A stretch of DNA of 64,000 nt. Origin: Roseicyclus marinus (GTDB lineage: Bacteria > Pseudomonadota > Alphaproteobacteria > Rhodobacterales > Rhodobacteraceae). The notes under the pieces are model-generated. The model was not told where the DNA came from. It searched no databases and worked only from the letters and a program-made list of their open reading frames with translations. Within the stretch, counting starts at the first letter, position 1, and every line of letters starts with the position of its first letter. Positions 1-8,230 of this stretch are shown here, piece after piece. The position numbers and the translations under genes are program-made. Location of the stretch: positions 2,545,001 to 2,609,000 of the forward strand of contig NZ_AP027266.1 in assembly GCF_036322625.1 (NCBI RefSeq). The letters run 5' to 3'.

Positions 1-435
1 CCGCGCGTAATGCTGGATCAGCCGGTCTGTATCGATGTCCCAGGCATCGTCATGGACCGCCGCGCCCGTGATGGCCTGCGGGTTCAGGGCGGGAACCAGC
101 GCCGCCGCCTCGGCGGGGGAAATCACCTCGAGCCCCATCTGGCCTGCGTCATGGGCAAAAAGATCCTCCTCGCCCGGACCGGCCAGAAGCATCAGGCCCC
201 GCGGGCTGAGGACCCCGCCATCCAGCGTCTCGTGATCCGCGCGGGAGGCGAGGTTGAGCGCGATGGTGGTGGGTTTTCCGTATTGCGCCTCGTATAGCGC
301 GGCCGACCGGCCCGAGGCGTGATAGGCGAGCGCGGGTTCCGCCTCCAGCAGCAAAACCTTGCCCAGCGCGGCCAGATGCGCACCCGCCGACAGCCCCGCA
401 ATGCCACCGCCGATGATGAGAAAGTCATGGGTCAT
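1..435 (-). CDS. FAD-dependent oxidoreductase (DAO family), N-terminal part
   Basis: The frame opens with ATG at 433-435 on the minus strand and runs off the left edge, so about 145 N-terminal residues are present. The start MTHDFLIIGGGIAGLSAG holds the GxGxxG dinucleotide-binding loop of the Rossmann fold (about residues 8-15), followed by a conserved acidic residue in LLLEAE that would bind the FAD ribose. The stretch YHASGRSAALY is typical of the glycine/D-amino-acid oxidase (DAO) family, which oxidises amines or amino acids. The substrate cannot be told from the fragment. No partner gene is visible upstream, where the DNA is G-rich and non-coding. Confidence 0.85.
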   Translation of the reverse strand, partial: MTHDFLIIGGGIAGLSAGAHLAALGKVLLLEAEPALAYHASGRSAALYEAQYGKPTTIALNLASRADHETLDGGVLSPRGLMLLAGPGEEDLFAHDAGQMGLEVISPAEAAALVPALNPQAITGAAVHDDAWDIDTDRLIQHYAR

Positions 436-459
436 GGGGGGATGGGTGGCATGGGGCGG

Positions 460-512
460 GGGTCGTGGCAAGGGGTGGGGATGGTGGCAAGGGGTGGGGG
501 TGGACGAAAGGC
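460..512. repeat. G-rich direct repeat
   Basis: Two tandem copies of about GTGGCAAGGGGTGGGG lie just upstream of the minus-strand oxidoreductase. The many G4 runs could fold as a quadruplex, but no function is shown. The rest of 436-582 has no convincing gene. Confidence 0.5.
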
Positions 513-579
513 ACGGACCAGACCACCGGAGGGCGGCGGGTGGCCGCGGACTGCCGCTGCGCCATCAGGGGTCTTCCCT

Positions 580-692
580 TTATCGCGCCACATCCGGATG
601 ACCTCGATCCGCGCGCTGGCGTCACCAAAGCGGCTGGCCGGGGGGCGGCCATCCGCTGCCCGGGCCGCTGGCGCGGCTGTTCCGGGCGTGGG
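580..692. repeat. Diverged dispersed repeat, copy 1
   Basis: This stretch aligns with 8231-8353 at very roughly 70-75% identity by eye. Shared words include TTTAT.GCGCCA, CCGCGCGC, GCGTCACCAAA, CCGGGGGGCGG and GCTGTTC. Both copies are in the same orientation and each lies just past the 3' end of a low-GC minus-strand gene (here the GIY-YIG gene). No convincing coding potential; its nature is unknown. Confidence 0.6.
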
Positions 693-711
693 ACCGTTCA
701 GCTGTCTGACA

Positions 712-1344
712 CTAACCGCGCCCCTGCATGTTCCATTCAGGTTTCAGGAAGGAAATCAGACCAAGTTCGAGCCCCGCTGACGTGTTCACAGGTAAACCGT
801 TCCAAGTCGACGCTTCAGGTGTAGCGCATAAAAGGCGAAGCCGAACGCCTTTCATAAGTTCCCCTCGCAACTGGGCATTTATTCGGCTGGATGTCCGCTG
901 CCTTTCGTGACCACGCCGGTAGTCGTTCATGCGGGCTCTCAAGGTTCGGTTGCTTATTCCGATATAGACCACGCTCTGGTCGCGTACGATGGCGTAAACA
1001 CCGGGACGTGAAGGCGGGGTTTCGTCCAATACCGGCTTGCCCTCCTCATCCAACTTGAAATCGCCGACATACTCGAAGCCACGGCGCAGCAAGTATGACC
1101 AGTCTCGATCAGGTCGGATCTGGAGGGAGGATTCGCCGATCAATGCCACGGTCGAGGTTGTGACCTTTCGCAGGTCGGGAAATCGTTTGCGCTTCCAATG
1201 GCCGTATTGCGTGTTGGCCGTCGACTTGTTGATACCCTCAGCCACGCAGGCTGCCACGACATCCGCCCGTGACGCTGGATTTGTTGCTCCCGCCGTCAAA
1301 GCATCCGCAACTTCCCAAATTCGCGCAGTAATCGTTACAGCCAT
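712..1344 (-). CDS. GIY-YIG domain protein
   Basis: A 210-residue protein. The C-terminal half has the GIY-YIG nuclease core: GVYAIV (115-120), VYIGIS (126-131), a following basic stretch with RTLRARM, and a glutamate in the helix GLELGLI (about 193) followed by KPEWN, matching the usual metal-binding Glu and closing Asn. The N-terminal 60 residues (ADVVAACVAEGINKSTANTQ) look like a helix-turn-helix DNA-reading domain. Such stand-alone proteins are often linked to mobile DNA or restriction, but the role here is unknown. GC content is clearly below that of the neighbours, which suggests transfer. It lies 6 bases downstream of the dehydrogenase gene on the same strand. Confidence 0.8.
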   Translation of the reverse strand: MAVTITARIWEVADALTAGATNPASRADVVAACVAEGINKSTANTQYGHWKRKRFPDLRKVTTSTVALIGESSLQIRPDRDWSYLLRRGFEYVGDFKLDEEGKPVLDETPPSRPGVYAIVRDQSVVYIGISNRTLRARMNDYRRGHERQRTSSRINAQLRGELMKGVRLRLLCATPEASTWNGLPVNTSAGLELGLISFLKPEWNMQGRG

Positions 1345-1350
1345 CCCCCC

Positions 1351-2337
1351 TCACAACATGCTCGGCACCACCAGATCCGGCGGCCTGTGCCCGTCGGCGA
1401 AGGTCTTGATGTTGATGATCACCTTCTCGCCCATCTCGATCCGCCCCTCGCGCGTGGCCGATCCCATATGCGGCAAAAGCACGACGTTGGGCAATTCGCG
1501 CAGGCGCGGGTTCACCTCGCGGCCCTTCTCGAACACGTCGAGCCCCGCCCCCGCGATCTCGCCCGCGCGCAGCATCCGCGTCAGCGCATTCTCGTCGATG
1601 ACCTCCCCGCGCGAGGTGTTCACGATCACCGCCTGCGGCTTCATCAGCTTGAGCCGGCGCGCATTCATCAGGTGAAAGGTCGAGGGCGTGTGCGGACAAT
1701 TCACGCTGATCACATCCATCCGGGAAATCATCTGGTCGAGGCTTTCCCACCACGTCGCCTCCAGCGCCGCTTCGGTATCGGGATGCAGCCTGCGACGGTT
1801 GTGGTAGTGCACCTGCATGCCAAAGGCATGGGCCCGCCGCGCGACCGCCTGACCGATCCGCCCCATCCCCAGGATGCCGAGCCTCTTGCCCGCGACGCGC
1901 CCCCCCATGAAGGCGGTGGGCGCCCAGCCGTCCCAATTGCCCGATTGCATCACCGCCATCCCCTCGGGCAGGCGGCGCAGAACGGCCAGGATCAGCGCCA
2001 TCGCCATGTCGGCCGTGTCATCGGTCATCACGCCCGGCGTGTTCGACACCAGGACGCCCCGCTGGCGCGCGGTCGCCACGTCGATGTGGTCGACCCCCGC
2101 CCCGTAATTGGCGATCAGTTTCAACCTGTCGCCGGCCTGCGCCAGCATCGTGCCGTCGATCCGGTCGGCGATGCAGGGCACCACCACATCGGCCTGCGCC
2201 ATCGCGGCCACCAGATCGGCGCGCGACATCGGCGTGTCTTCCTCGCGCAGGCGGACATCGAACAATTCGGTCATCCGCGTCTCGACGATCTCGGGCAACC
2301 GTCGCGTCACGACAACACTCAACCGCTGAGCTGGCAT
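1351..2337 (-). CDS. D-isomer-specific 2-hydroxyacid dehydrogenase (glyoxylate/hydroxypyruvate reductase-like)
   Basis: A 328-residue NAD(P)-dependent dehydrogenase that would interconvert a 2-oxoacid and a D-2-hydroxyacid, most likely glyoxylate or hydroxypyruvate. The nucleotide-binding loop GMGRIG is at 157-162, the substrate arginine in NTSRGE at 243 and the catalytic histidine in LLPHMGS at 290. The usual E of the F-E-x-E-P motif reads Gly in FEKGRE (270-274), so either Glu270/274 substitutes or the subgroup differs. ATG at 2337 gives the normal family length. It is divergent from the SH3 gene. Confidence 0.9.
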   Translation of the reverse strand: MPAQRLSVVVTRRLPEIVETRMTELFDVRLREEDTPMSRADLVAAMAQADVVVPCIADRIDGTMLAQAGDRLKLIANYGAGVDHIDVATARQRGVLVSNTPGVMTDDTADMAMALILAVLRRLPEGMAVMQSGNWDGWAPTAFMGGRVAGKRLGILGMGRIGQAVARRAHAFGMQVHYHNRRRLHPDTEAALEATWWESLDQMISRMDVISVNCPHTPSTFHLMNARRLKLMKPQAVIVNTSRGEVIDENALTRMLRAGEIAGAGLDVFEKGREVNPRLRELPNVVLLPHMGSATREGRIEMGEKVIINIKTFADGHRPPDLVVPSML

Positions 2338-2538
2338 CGGACCCTTCCCTCTTCTGGCATTCGGGCGTTTGACGTGACACTCTCAGGTCCGAACCGGGCG
2401 CGCAAGCGGCAGGGCCGCCGCAGCCCCGGCTCGGGCGTTCCGACGCACCGGGAAAAAACACGCCCCGACCGACAAGGGGCGGCAGACGGGCAGACAGACC
2501 GGGCGGCAGCCCGGACAGGCAAGGGCAGGACAGGCGGG

Positions 2539-3219
2539 ATGCGCAAGACGATGAACCGGCGTGGCCTTCGGGTCGCAGGCATGGCCGTGATCCTTGCGAT
2601 CGGCAGCGCCGCCATGGCCGAGGTGCCGCAGATCACCCCCGTCCCGCGCCCTCTCGGCCTTGCGCCGGCCGACACGCCCGCGCCCCAGGCGACGGCACCC
2701 GCCCCCGATACCAACGCGGCACCCGCCCTCGAAACGGCCCTTGCGCTGGCCGCAGCCGATCCCGCCCCCGCCTCGGCACCGCATGACCCAACCGTGGGTC
2801 CGGTCACGGGCTTTCCCCTCCCGCGCTACGTCTCGATCAAGGCGGCCGAGGCGAATGCAAGGCGCGGCCCCTCGCGCAGCCACCGCATCGACTGGGTGTT
2901 CCAGCGCCGCGACATGCCCGTGATGATCGTGGCCGAACATGGCCATTGGCGGCGCGTGGTCGACCGCGACGGGGTGGGCGGCTGGGTCCATTACACGCTT
3001 CTGTCGGGCGAACGCACCGCCATCGTCGAGGCCGCGCGCCTGCCCCTCTACCAACGCCCCGACACAAGCTCGATGATCCGGGCCGAGGCCGAACGCGGCG
3101 TGATCGGCAGCTTGCGCGAATGCCACGGCGATTGGTGCGAGATGGAGGTTGCGGGCTTTCGCGGCTGGGTCGAGGTCAGCGGCATCTGGGGCGTCGACCC
3201 CGGCGAAAGCTTCGAGTAA
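2539..3219 (+). CDS. Exported SH3-domain protein
   Basis: Encodes 226 residues. A signal peptide (MRKTMNRRGLRVAGMAVILA, cleavage near AMA-EV at about 27) directs export, and a Pro/Ala-rich linker follows to about residue 90. The rest holds two bacterial SH3-like (SH3_4) repeats with the typical ARRGPSRSHRIDWVF, HWRRVVDRDGVGGWVH and GDWCEMEVAGFRGWVE signatures. These domains usually bind cell-wall peptides or proteins in the periplasm. ATG at 2539 was chosen because it is the first start that leaves a complete signal peptide, with GGCGGG a few bases upstream. The ligand is unknown. Confidence 0.88.
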   Translation: MRKTMNRRGLRVAGMAVILAIGSAAMAEVPQITPVPRPLGLAPADTPAPQATAPAPDTNAAPALETALALAAADPAPASAPHDPTVGPVTGFPLPRYVSIKAAEANARRGPSRSHRIDWVFQRRDMPVMIVAEHGHWRRVVDRDGVGGWVHYTLLSGERTAIVEAARLPLYQRPDTSSMIRAEAERGVIGSLRECHGDWCEMEVAGFRGWVEVSGIWGVDPGESFE

Positions 3220-3255
3220 GCCGCCCCGCCGCAGGCCAGCACGAAAGCCGCCCCC

Positions 3256-4386
3256 ATGCCCCCCCACACAACCCCGCTCCCCCGCGCAGCGTTGGCCACG
3301 CGGCTGGCCTTTCTGGCGGCGGGTTTCGTCATGGCCTCCTGGGCCCCGCTCATCCCTTTCGCCAAGACACAGGTCGGCGCGACCGAAGGGGTCTTCGGCC
3401 TTCTGCTTCTCTGCCTCGGGCTCGGGTCCATCGTGGCCATGCCCCTGACCGGCTATCTCAGCGCGCGGATGGGGGCACGGCCCATGATCCTTCTGGGGGG
3501 CTATGGCCTGGTGGCGCTCCTGCCGCTGCTGGTCCTCGCGCCCTCGGTGCCGGTTCTGGCCGTGGCGCTCGCGTTTTTCGGCGCGGCGCTTGGCACCATC
3601 GATGTCGCCATGAACGTCCACGCAGCCGAGGTCGAAACCCGCGCCGCGCGGCCCATGATGTCGGGCTTTCACGCGATGTGGAGCGTCGGCGGCATCCTTG
3701 GCGCGGGGGGCGTCACCGCGCTGCTCTGGATCGGGGCGACACCGCTTGCGGCAGGGCTGGCGGCCAGCGCGCTGGCATTGGCGATGATGGCCGTGGCGAC
3801 ACCACGCTTCCTGCGCCGGGCGGCGGGCGAGCCGCCGAAACTGGCGCTGCCGCGCGGTCCGGTTCTTCTCCTGGCGCTTCTGGCCGCGATCACCTTCCTG
3901 GTGGAGGGTGCGGTGCTCGACTGGGGCGCGCTCCTGATCGTGGCGCGCAACCTGATGGAGCCTGCAGGCGCGGGCCTTGGCTACATGCTGTTCTCGGTCG
4001 CGATGACCATCGCGCGGCTGACGGGCGACAGGATCGTGGCCGCCCTGGGCCAAAGGCTTGTCCTGATCCTCGGCGGGCTCACGGCCATCGCGGGCATCGC
4101 CCTGACGCTTGCCCCCGGCATGACCTGGGTTGCCTTGCTGGGCTTTGTCCTGATCGGGCTTGGCTGCGCCAATCTCGTGCCCGTGGTCTTCAGCCTCGCG
4201 GCGCGGCAACCGGGCATGGCCCCGGGTCTTGCCGTCGCGGCTGTGACCACCACGGGCTATGCGGGCATCTTGCTTGGTCCGGCGCTGGTCGGATTCGTGG
4301 CCGAGATCAGCAGCCTTGCCGTGGCCTTTGGCTGCCTTGCCCTCCTGATGCTGGCCTTTCCGGCCCTCGCCCGCCGCATCACCTGA
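3256..4386 (+). CDS. MFS transporter
   Basis: A 376-residue, very hydrophobic protein with about 12 predicted membrane segments. The loop after TM2 reads GYLSARMGARPMIL, the characteristic G-x-x-x-D/R-R-x-G-R motif of the major facilitator superfamily. The opening (RLAFLAAGFVMASWAPLIPFAK) resembles the YbjJ/sugar-type subfamily. The substrate cannot be inferred. It follows the SH3 gene by 36 bases on the same strand and may share its transcript. Confidence 0.88.
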   Translation: MPPHTTPLPRAALATRLAFLAAGFVMASWAPLIPFAKTQVGATEGVFGLLLLCLGLGSIVAMPLTGYLSARMGARPMILLGGYGLVALLPLLVLAPSVPVLAVALAFFGAALGTIDVAMNVHAAEVETRAARPMMSGFHAMWSVGGILGAGGVTALLWIGATPLAAGLAASALALAMMAVATPRFLRRAAGEPPKLALPRGPVLLLALLAAITFLVEGAVLDWGALLIVARNLMEPAGAGLGYMLFSVAMTIARLTGDRIVAALGQRLVLILGGLTAIAGIALTLAPGMTWVALLGFVLIGLGCANLVPVVFSLAARQPGMAPGLAVAAVTTTGYAGILLGPALVGFVAEISSLAVAFGCLALLMLAFPALARRIT

Positions 4387-4681
4387 GCGCCCCGTGATGG
4401 CCCGCCATGGCCATCGCTTGAAACAATCGCGCAGCCAATCCCGTGACTGCCACGTGAAAATTGCGCCGATCCGCGCCATGCCAGATCACAACGCGCTGTT
4501 TTCATTTACTTTTTTAAGGGCGCCCTGATCACGCAGGTCTCGCGCCCTCTCACGGCTGCGTGGGCAACGGGGCCGTGATTGGCGCGTGATCGCTCTGCCT
4601 GCGCAAGGTCAGCTTGTCCGCCGGTCGAACGGCGGCCGTAATGCAATCACAAGTGAACCGAAAATCGGGAGCCTTTTCACA
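4387..4681. other. Intergenic region before the buf operon
   Basis: About 295 bases without a gene. It holds an AT-rich patch (TTTTCATTTACTTTTTTAA, about 4499-4517) that stands out in this high-GC DNA and may be part of the end of the MFS transcript or the promoter of the buf operon. A ribosome site CGGGAG (4666-4671) serves bufA. I could not fix a promoter or a metal-regulator site. Confidence 0.5.
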
Positions 4682-4972
4682 ATGACCACCGCAACCAAAT
4701 CCTTCGCCCTGCTGGGGGCCGTCGCCGCCGCCGTCACCGCCACCGGCATGACCGAGGCCCAGGCCCAGGAGCAGGAAAAATGCTACGGCATCTCGCTTGC
4801 CGGCGAGAATGATTGCGCCGCTGGCCCCGGCACGACCTGCGCCGGCACCTCGACCGTCGATTTCCAGGGCAACGCCTGGACCTTCGTGCCCGCAGGCACC
4901 TGCGCCACGATGGAAGTCGAAGGCGGCCGGATGGGCTCCCTCGAAGCGCTCGACCGCGACCTGCCCGCATAA
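4682..4972 (+). CDS. bufA: Bufferin precursor peptide BufA (DUF2282)
   Basis: A 96-residue exported peptide of the DUF2282 family, now known as bufferins: ribosomally made peptides modified on cysteine by a DUF692 iron enzyme and thought to bind copper in the periplasm. The signal peptide covers about residues 1-29 ([14 protein letters not shown]). The mature part has the four conserved Cys (34, 45, 53, 74) in the family pattern EKCYGI...NDCAA...[23 protein letters not shown] at 4682 is preceded by CGGGAG and gives the expected length. It heads an operon with bufB, bufC and a DoxX gene, matching known bufferin clusters. Metal binding and modification are inferred from the family. Confidence 0.92.
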   Translation: MTTATKSFALLGAVAAAVTATGMTEAQAQEQEKCYGISLAGENDCAAGPGTTCAGTSTVDFQGNAWTFVPAGTCATMEVEGGRMGSLEALDRDLPA

Positions 4973-5038
4973 CACCTCGCTCTCCCGGATCCCGCGGCCG
5001 GAACCGCGGGATCCCCCCTCACGGATCACAGGCAAACC

Positions 5039-5898
5039 ATGCTCGACACCTCCGCCCCCGCACCCTGCCCGTCGCTGCAGGCATCGGCTACAAGGCGCAG
5101 CATTTCACCGGGCTGATGGCCGATCCCGGCCCCGTCGCATGGCTGGAAATCCATGCCGAGAATTACCTGGGCGCAGGCGGCCGCCCGCTCGCGCAACTGC
5201 GCGCCCTGGCGGACCATTTCCCCGTCTCGGTCCATGGCGTGGGCCTGTCGATCGGCGGCGAAGGGCCGCTCGATGCCGACCATCTCGCCCGCCTCGCCCA
5301 CCTCTGCGACTGGCTGCAACCCGCCAGTTTCTCCGAACATCTCGCCTGGTCGACGCATGATGCGGGCTTTCTGAACGATCTTCTGCCCCTGCCCTACACA
5401 TCCGCCACACTGGCCCGCGTCTGCGACCATATCGACGCGGTGCAAGAGGCGTTGGGCCGCCGCATGCTGCTTGAGAACCCCTCCACCTATCTCGCCTTTG
5501 CCGACAGCACGATGGACGAGGTGACATTCCTGTCCGAGATCGCGCGGCGCACCGGCTGCGGCCTCCTCCTTGACGTCAACAATGTCTTCGTCTCGGCCAC
5601 GAACCAGGGGTGGGATGCGCGCGCCTATATCGACGCCTTCCCGCTCGATGCCGTGGGCGAAATCCACCTCGGCGGCCATGACGAGGATACCGATGACCAC
5701 GGTCGCCCGCTTCTGATCGACAGCCATGGCCGCGCCGTGGTCGATCCGGTCTGGACGCTCTACGCCCATGTGATCGCGCAGGGCGGCCCCCGCCCCACGC
5801 TCATCGAATGGGACAATGACGTGCCCCCCCTCCCCGAACTGATGGCCGAGGCCGCCCGCGCAGCCGCCATCCTGACCCCGGTGGGGGCGGCCAGATGA
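5039..5898 (+). CDS. bufB: MNIO-family bufferin-modifying enzyme BufB (DUF692), apparent frameshift at start
   Basis: Multinuclear non-heme iron oxidase family (DUF692), the partner that would convert BufA cysteines to heterocycles. TIM-barrel and metal-site motifs are intact in order: [55 protein letters not shown] and LIEWDND. The family-like start MLDTSAPAP (ATG 5039) is in frame 2, while [14 protein letters not shown] and all that follows are in frame 1. Adding one C near 5063-5065 would join them. Frame 1 itself offers only CTG (5065) or an internal ATG (5117) as starts. So this is a real one-base deletion, a sequencing error in the C-runs, or a rare CTG start. About 283 residues if repaired. 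It overlaps bufC by 4 bases. Confidence 0.85.
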
Positions 5899-6629
5899 CC
5901 CACCAGTCAGGCTTTGCCGCGGCCATTCTCGATCCTGCGTGCCTCACGCCCGAGGGGCTGGTGAACCCCTTCGGCGGGCCTGCGGGCAAACGCTTCGATG
6001 TCTACCGCAACAATGTCGCCGTTTCCCTGACCGAGGCGCTGGAAACCGGCTTTCCCACCGTGCGCAAACTCGTGGGGGATGAATTCTTCAAGGCGATGGC
6101 AGGCGTCTACCTGCGCGCCAATCCCCCCACCGATCCCCGCCTTGCGCTTTACGGCACATCCTTTCCCGGCTTTCTCGCCCGCTTCGGCCCCGTGGCGCAC
6201 CTGGCCTATCTGCCCGATGTCGCGCGCCTCGACCTGGGGCTGCGCCAATCCTACCACGCCGCCGATGCCGCGCCCCTCGACACGGGCGGCATGGAGCCTG
6301 CCACGGTTCTGGCACAGCGCCCCCGGCTGGCCCCTGCCACGCTCGTCCTGTCTTCCCGCCACCCGGTCCACGGGATCTGGCGGTTCAACACCGATCCCGA
6401 TGCGCCCCAGCCACCTACGGAACCGCAGGATGTGCTGATCGCGCGGCGTCGCTTCGACCCGGTCCCGCATCTCCTGCCGCCGGGCGGCCTGACGCTCGCC
6501 CGCGCGCTCAAGGGGCGGCTGACCCTCTCCGAGGCGATGACCCGCACGCTGGCCGATCACCCCAAAGCCGATATCGCGGCGCTGCTCACGCTTTTCTTCA
6601 CCTCCGGCGCGTTGACCCTCGACGCCTGA
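5895..6629 (+). CDS. bufC: BufC/HvfC-type partner protein (DUF2063)
   Basis: A 244-residue cytosolic protein whose first 95 residues form the DUF2063 (HvfC/BufC N-terminal) domain: [33 protein letters not shown], a DNA-binding-like fold used here as a peptide-recognition partner. In this family it works with the DUF692 oxidase to present the precursor peptide. Its ATG overlaps the bufB stop (ATGA), so the two are translationally coupled and probably made in equal amounts. That this gene is intact argues that the operon is still in use or that the bufB lesion is recent or artefactual. Confidence 0.9.
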   Translation: MTHQSGFAAAILDPACLTPEGLVNPFGGPAGKRFDVYRNNVAVSLTEALETGFPTVRKLVGDEFFKAMAGVYLRANPPTDPRLALYGTSFPGFLARFGPVAHLAYLPDVARLDLGLRQSYHAADAAPLDTGGMEPATVLAQRPRLAPATLVLSSRHPVHGIWRFNTDPDAPQPPTEPQDVLIARRRFDPVPHLLPPGGLTLARALKGRLTLSEAMTRTLADHPKADIAALLTLFFTSGALTLDA

Positions 6630-6653
6630 CGCCCCCCGAAAGGACCGCCTCCC

Positions 6654-7229
6654 ATGCAGAGACTTGTCGCGCTCCATGCCCGCATCTTCACCGCGCTCGA
6701 AACCCATCTCGCCCCGGTGCTTCTGCCGACGCTCGCGCGGTTTCTCTTCGTGGCCGCGCTGTTTCTCTATTACTGGAACGCGGGCCTGACCAAGCTGGGC
6801 GAGGGGTTCACGGGCCTCTTCCGGCTCGAGCCGGGCGCCTATGTCCAGATCCTGCCCCGCGCGGTCGAGGCCGTGGGCTATGACCCCTCGGCGCTCGGCC
6901 CGCTGGCGCGCAGCGTGGTCCTGTTGGGCACCTGGAGCGAATTTCTTCTGCCGATCCTGATCGCCGTGGGGCTGTTCACGCGGCTCGCAGCGCTTGGCAT
7001 GACGGGCTTTGTCCTCGTCCAGACATGGGTCGACGTGACCGGCCATGGCGCGGCACTTGGCCAATTCTTCGACCGCCACGCCGATGGGCTGATCGACATC
7101 CGCGCCTTCTGGGTCTTTCCCCTGATCCTCCTGGTGCTGAAGGGCGCAGGCCCCCTGTCGCTCGACGCCTGGCTTGCCCGCCGTCAGACGCCCAGCGCCG
7201 CCCTGACACCCGCATCCCAGCCAAGGTAA
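6654..7229 (+). CDS. DoxX-family membrane protein of the buf operon
   Basis: A 191-residue protein with about four membrane helices (ARFLFVAALFLYYWNAGLTKL, SVVLLGTWSEFLLPILIAVGL, LAALGMTGFVLVQTWVDV, FWVFPLILLVLKGAG are the cores). The pattern LYYWNAGLTKLG...WSEFLLPILIAVGLFTRLAA is typical of DoxX, regularly the last gene of bufferin clusters, perhaps supplying electrons or quinone chemistry. It starts 24 bases after bufC with AAAGGA upstream. Its last 46 bases overlap the convergent ArsC-like gene. Confidence 0.88.
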   Translation: MQRLVALHARIFTALETHLAPVLLPTLARFLFVAALFLYYWNAGLTKLGEGFTGLFRLEPGAYVQILPRAVEAVGYDPSALGPLARSVVLLGTWSEFLLPILIAVGLFTRLAALGMTGFVLVQTWVDVTGHGAALGQFFDRHADGLIDIRAFWVFPLILLVLKGAGPLSLDAWLARRQTPSAALTPASQPR

Positions 7230-7504
7230 AGCTTACCCCCCGCCGCGATCACGGGCCGCTTCATCAGCGCGGGATGGGCCGCCAGAAGATCCTCGGGCGC
7301 GCCCGCGCGCTCGGCCTCGGACAGGCCCTTCCACGTGGTCGAGCGGCGATTGACCAGCGCCTCCCCGAATTCCGCCAGGAACCTTGCCCGCGTCGCGGGA
7401 TCGAGCGGCTCGGCCCGGATATCCACCAAAACCGCCCCCTGCCCCGCCAAGGCCTTCACCGCCGCCCGGCAGGTATCGCAGGTCTTCAGCCCATAGATCT
7501 TCAT
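7184..7504 (-). CDS. ArsC/Spx-family thioredoxin-fold protein (YffB-like)
   Basis: A 106-residue small protein starting MKIYGLKTCDTCRAAVKAL. The CxxC pair is at residues 9 and 12, as in Spx and YffB rather than in true arsenate reductases. It continues with NRRSTTWKGLSEAER and ends with MKRPVIAAGGKLYLGWD, the cis-Pro and closing strand of the ArsC fold (MKRP). Substrates of this subgroup are unsettled: a thiol oxidoreductase or an arsenate reductase are both possible. An ATG 39 bases further upstream is possible, but the start at 7504 gives the canonical N-terminus. It overlaps the 3' end of the DoxX gene on the other strand. Confidence 0.87.
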   Translation of the reverse strand: MKIYGLKTCDTCRAAVKALAGQGAVLVDIRAEPLDPATRARFLAEFGEALVNRRSTTWKGLSEAERAGAPEDLLAAHPALMKRPVIAAGGKLYLGWDAGVRAALGV

Positions 7505-7721
7505 TCCGCCCTCTTTTTCAGCATCCGCGGCGCAGGCCCACACGCCCTGCGCGAAAACCGGCCGGGACAGCCCCCCGCCCCCGCCCGCGCCGCTTGTTTT
7601 TTACATAACGCACGCCATGCTTTCCCATGTGGGGGGGAGGTGCAAGACGCGTATCCTGTCTCCGCGCCCGGGCGGATGTACCCCCCGGGCTCCTGTGGAC
7701 TTGAGAAGGAAAGACAGACCG

Positions 7722-7931
7722 ATGCCCACTGGCACCGTGAAATGGTTCAACACCACCAAGGGGTTCGGCTTCATCGCCCCCGATGATGGCGGAAAGGACG
7801 TGTTCGTCCACATCTCCGCTGTCGAGCGCGCCGGCATGACCGACCTGCCCGACAACACCAAGCTCAGCTACGAGCTGCGCGCCGGCCGCGACGGCCGCGA
7901 ATCGGCGGTGGAGTTGCAAAAGATCGGCTGA
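7722..7931 (+). CDS. Cold-shock protein, CspA family
   Basis: A 69-residue single-domain OB-fold protein that binds single-stranded RNA and DNA and melts mRNA structure. The RNP1-type motif KGFGFIAP (about 13-20) and RNP2 DVFVHISAV (about 26-34) are intact. ATG at 7722 is preceded by GAGAAGGAA. The 5' region from about 7600 is GC-rich and may form the long leader usual for such genes. A hairpin with the features of a terminator follows at 7961. Confidence 0.93.
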   Translation: MPTGTVKWFNTTKGFGFIAPDDGGKDVFVHISAVERAGMTDLPDNTKLSYELRAGRDGRESAVELQKIG

Positions 7932-7960
7932 GGCCGGGTATTTCCCCAAGACAGACAGAG

Positions 7961-7987
7961 GGTGCGCCCCCCGGCGCACCTTTCCCG
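7961..7987 (+). terminator. Terminator after the cold-shock gene
   Basis: An 8-bp perfect stem (GGTGCGCC / GGCGCACC) with a CCCC loop is followed by TTTCCCGTTT, 30 bases after the stop codon. The stem resembles the palindromic repeat family just downstream. Confidence 0.7.
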
Positions 7988-8036
7988 TTTCGCGGCCCCA
8001 CGCGCCCCGCAAAACCCCCGCTCTCATCCCGAAGGG

Positions 8037-8149
8037 TAGGGTGCGCCTTCAGGCGCACCACCCGCCCCGTAGGGTGGGCATTTTGCCCACCATGGTGGGG
8101 TAGAACCCCACCCTACGCCTGCCATCCGGTAGGGTGGGTGAAACCCACC
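8037..8149. repeat. Cluster of TAGGGTG palindromic repeats
   Basis: Four adjacent palindromes: TAGGGTGCGCC with its inverse from 8037; GTAGGGTGGGC / GCCCACC at 8069-8091; GGTGGGG / CCCCACCCTAC to 8116; and GTAGGGTGGGT / ACCCACC at 8129-8149. They belong to a family scattered over the window. The surrounding 7988-8395 has no gene. Confidence 0.85.
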
Positions 8150-8230
8150 AAACGCCCCACCACACGCCCCCCACAAGCCCCCCGACCCATCGCCGACCCG
8201 CGGGGCGACGATCCGACGCCCGGACCGCGC

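Noticed and set aside
4638-4664. ECF sigma-type promoter (GTAATG...CGAAAA) before bufA
   Set aside because: The transcript would start at or after the ribosome site, leaving no room for it, and no ECF sigma factor gene is nearby.
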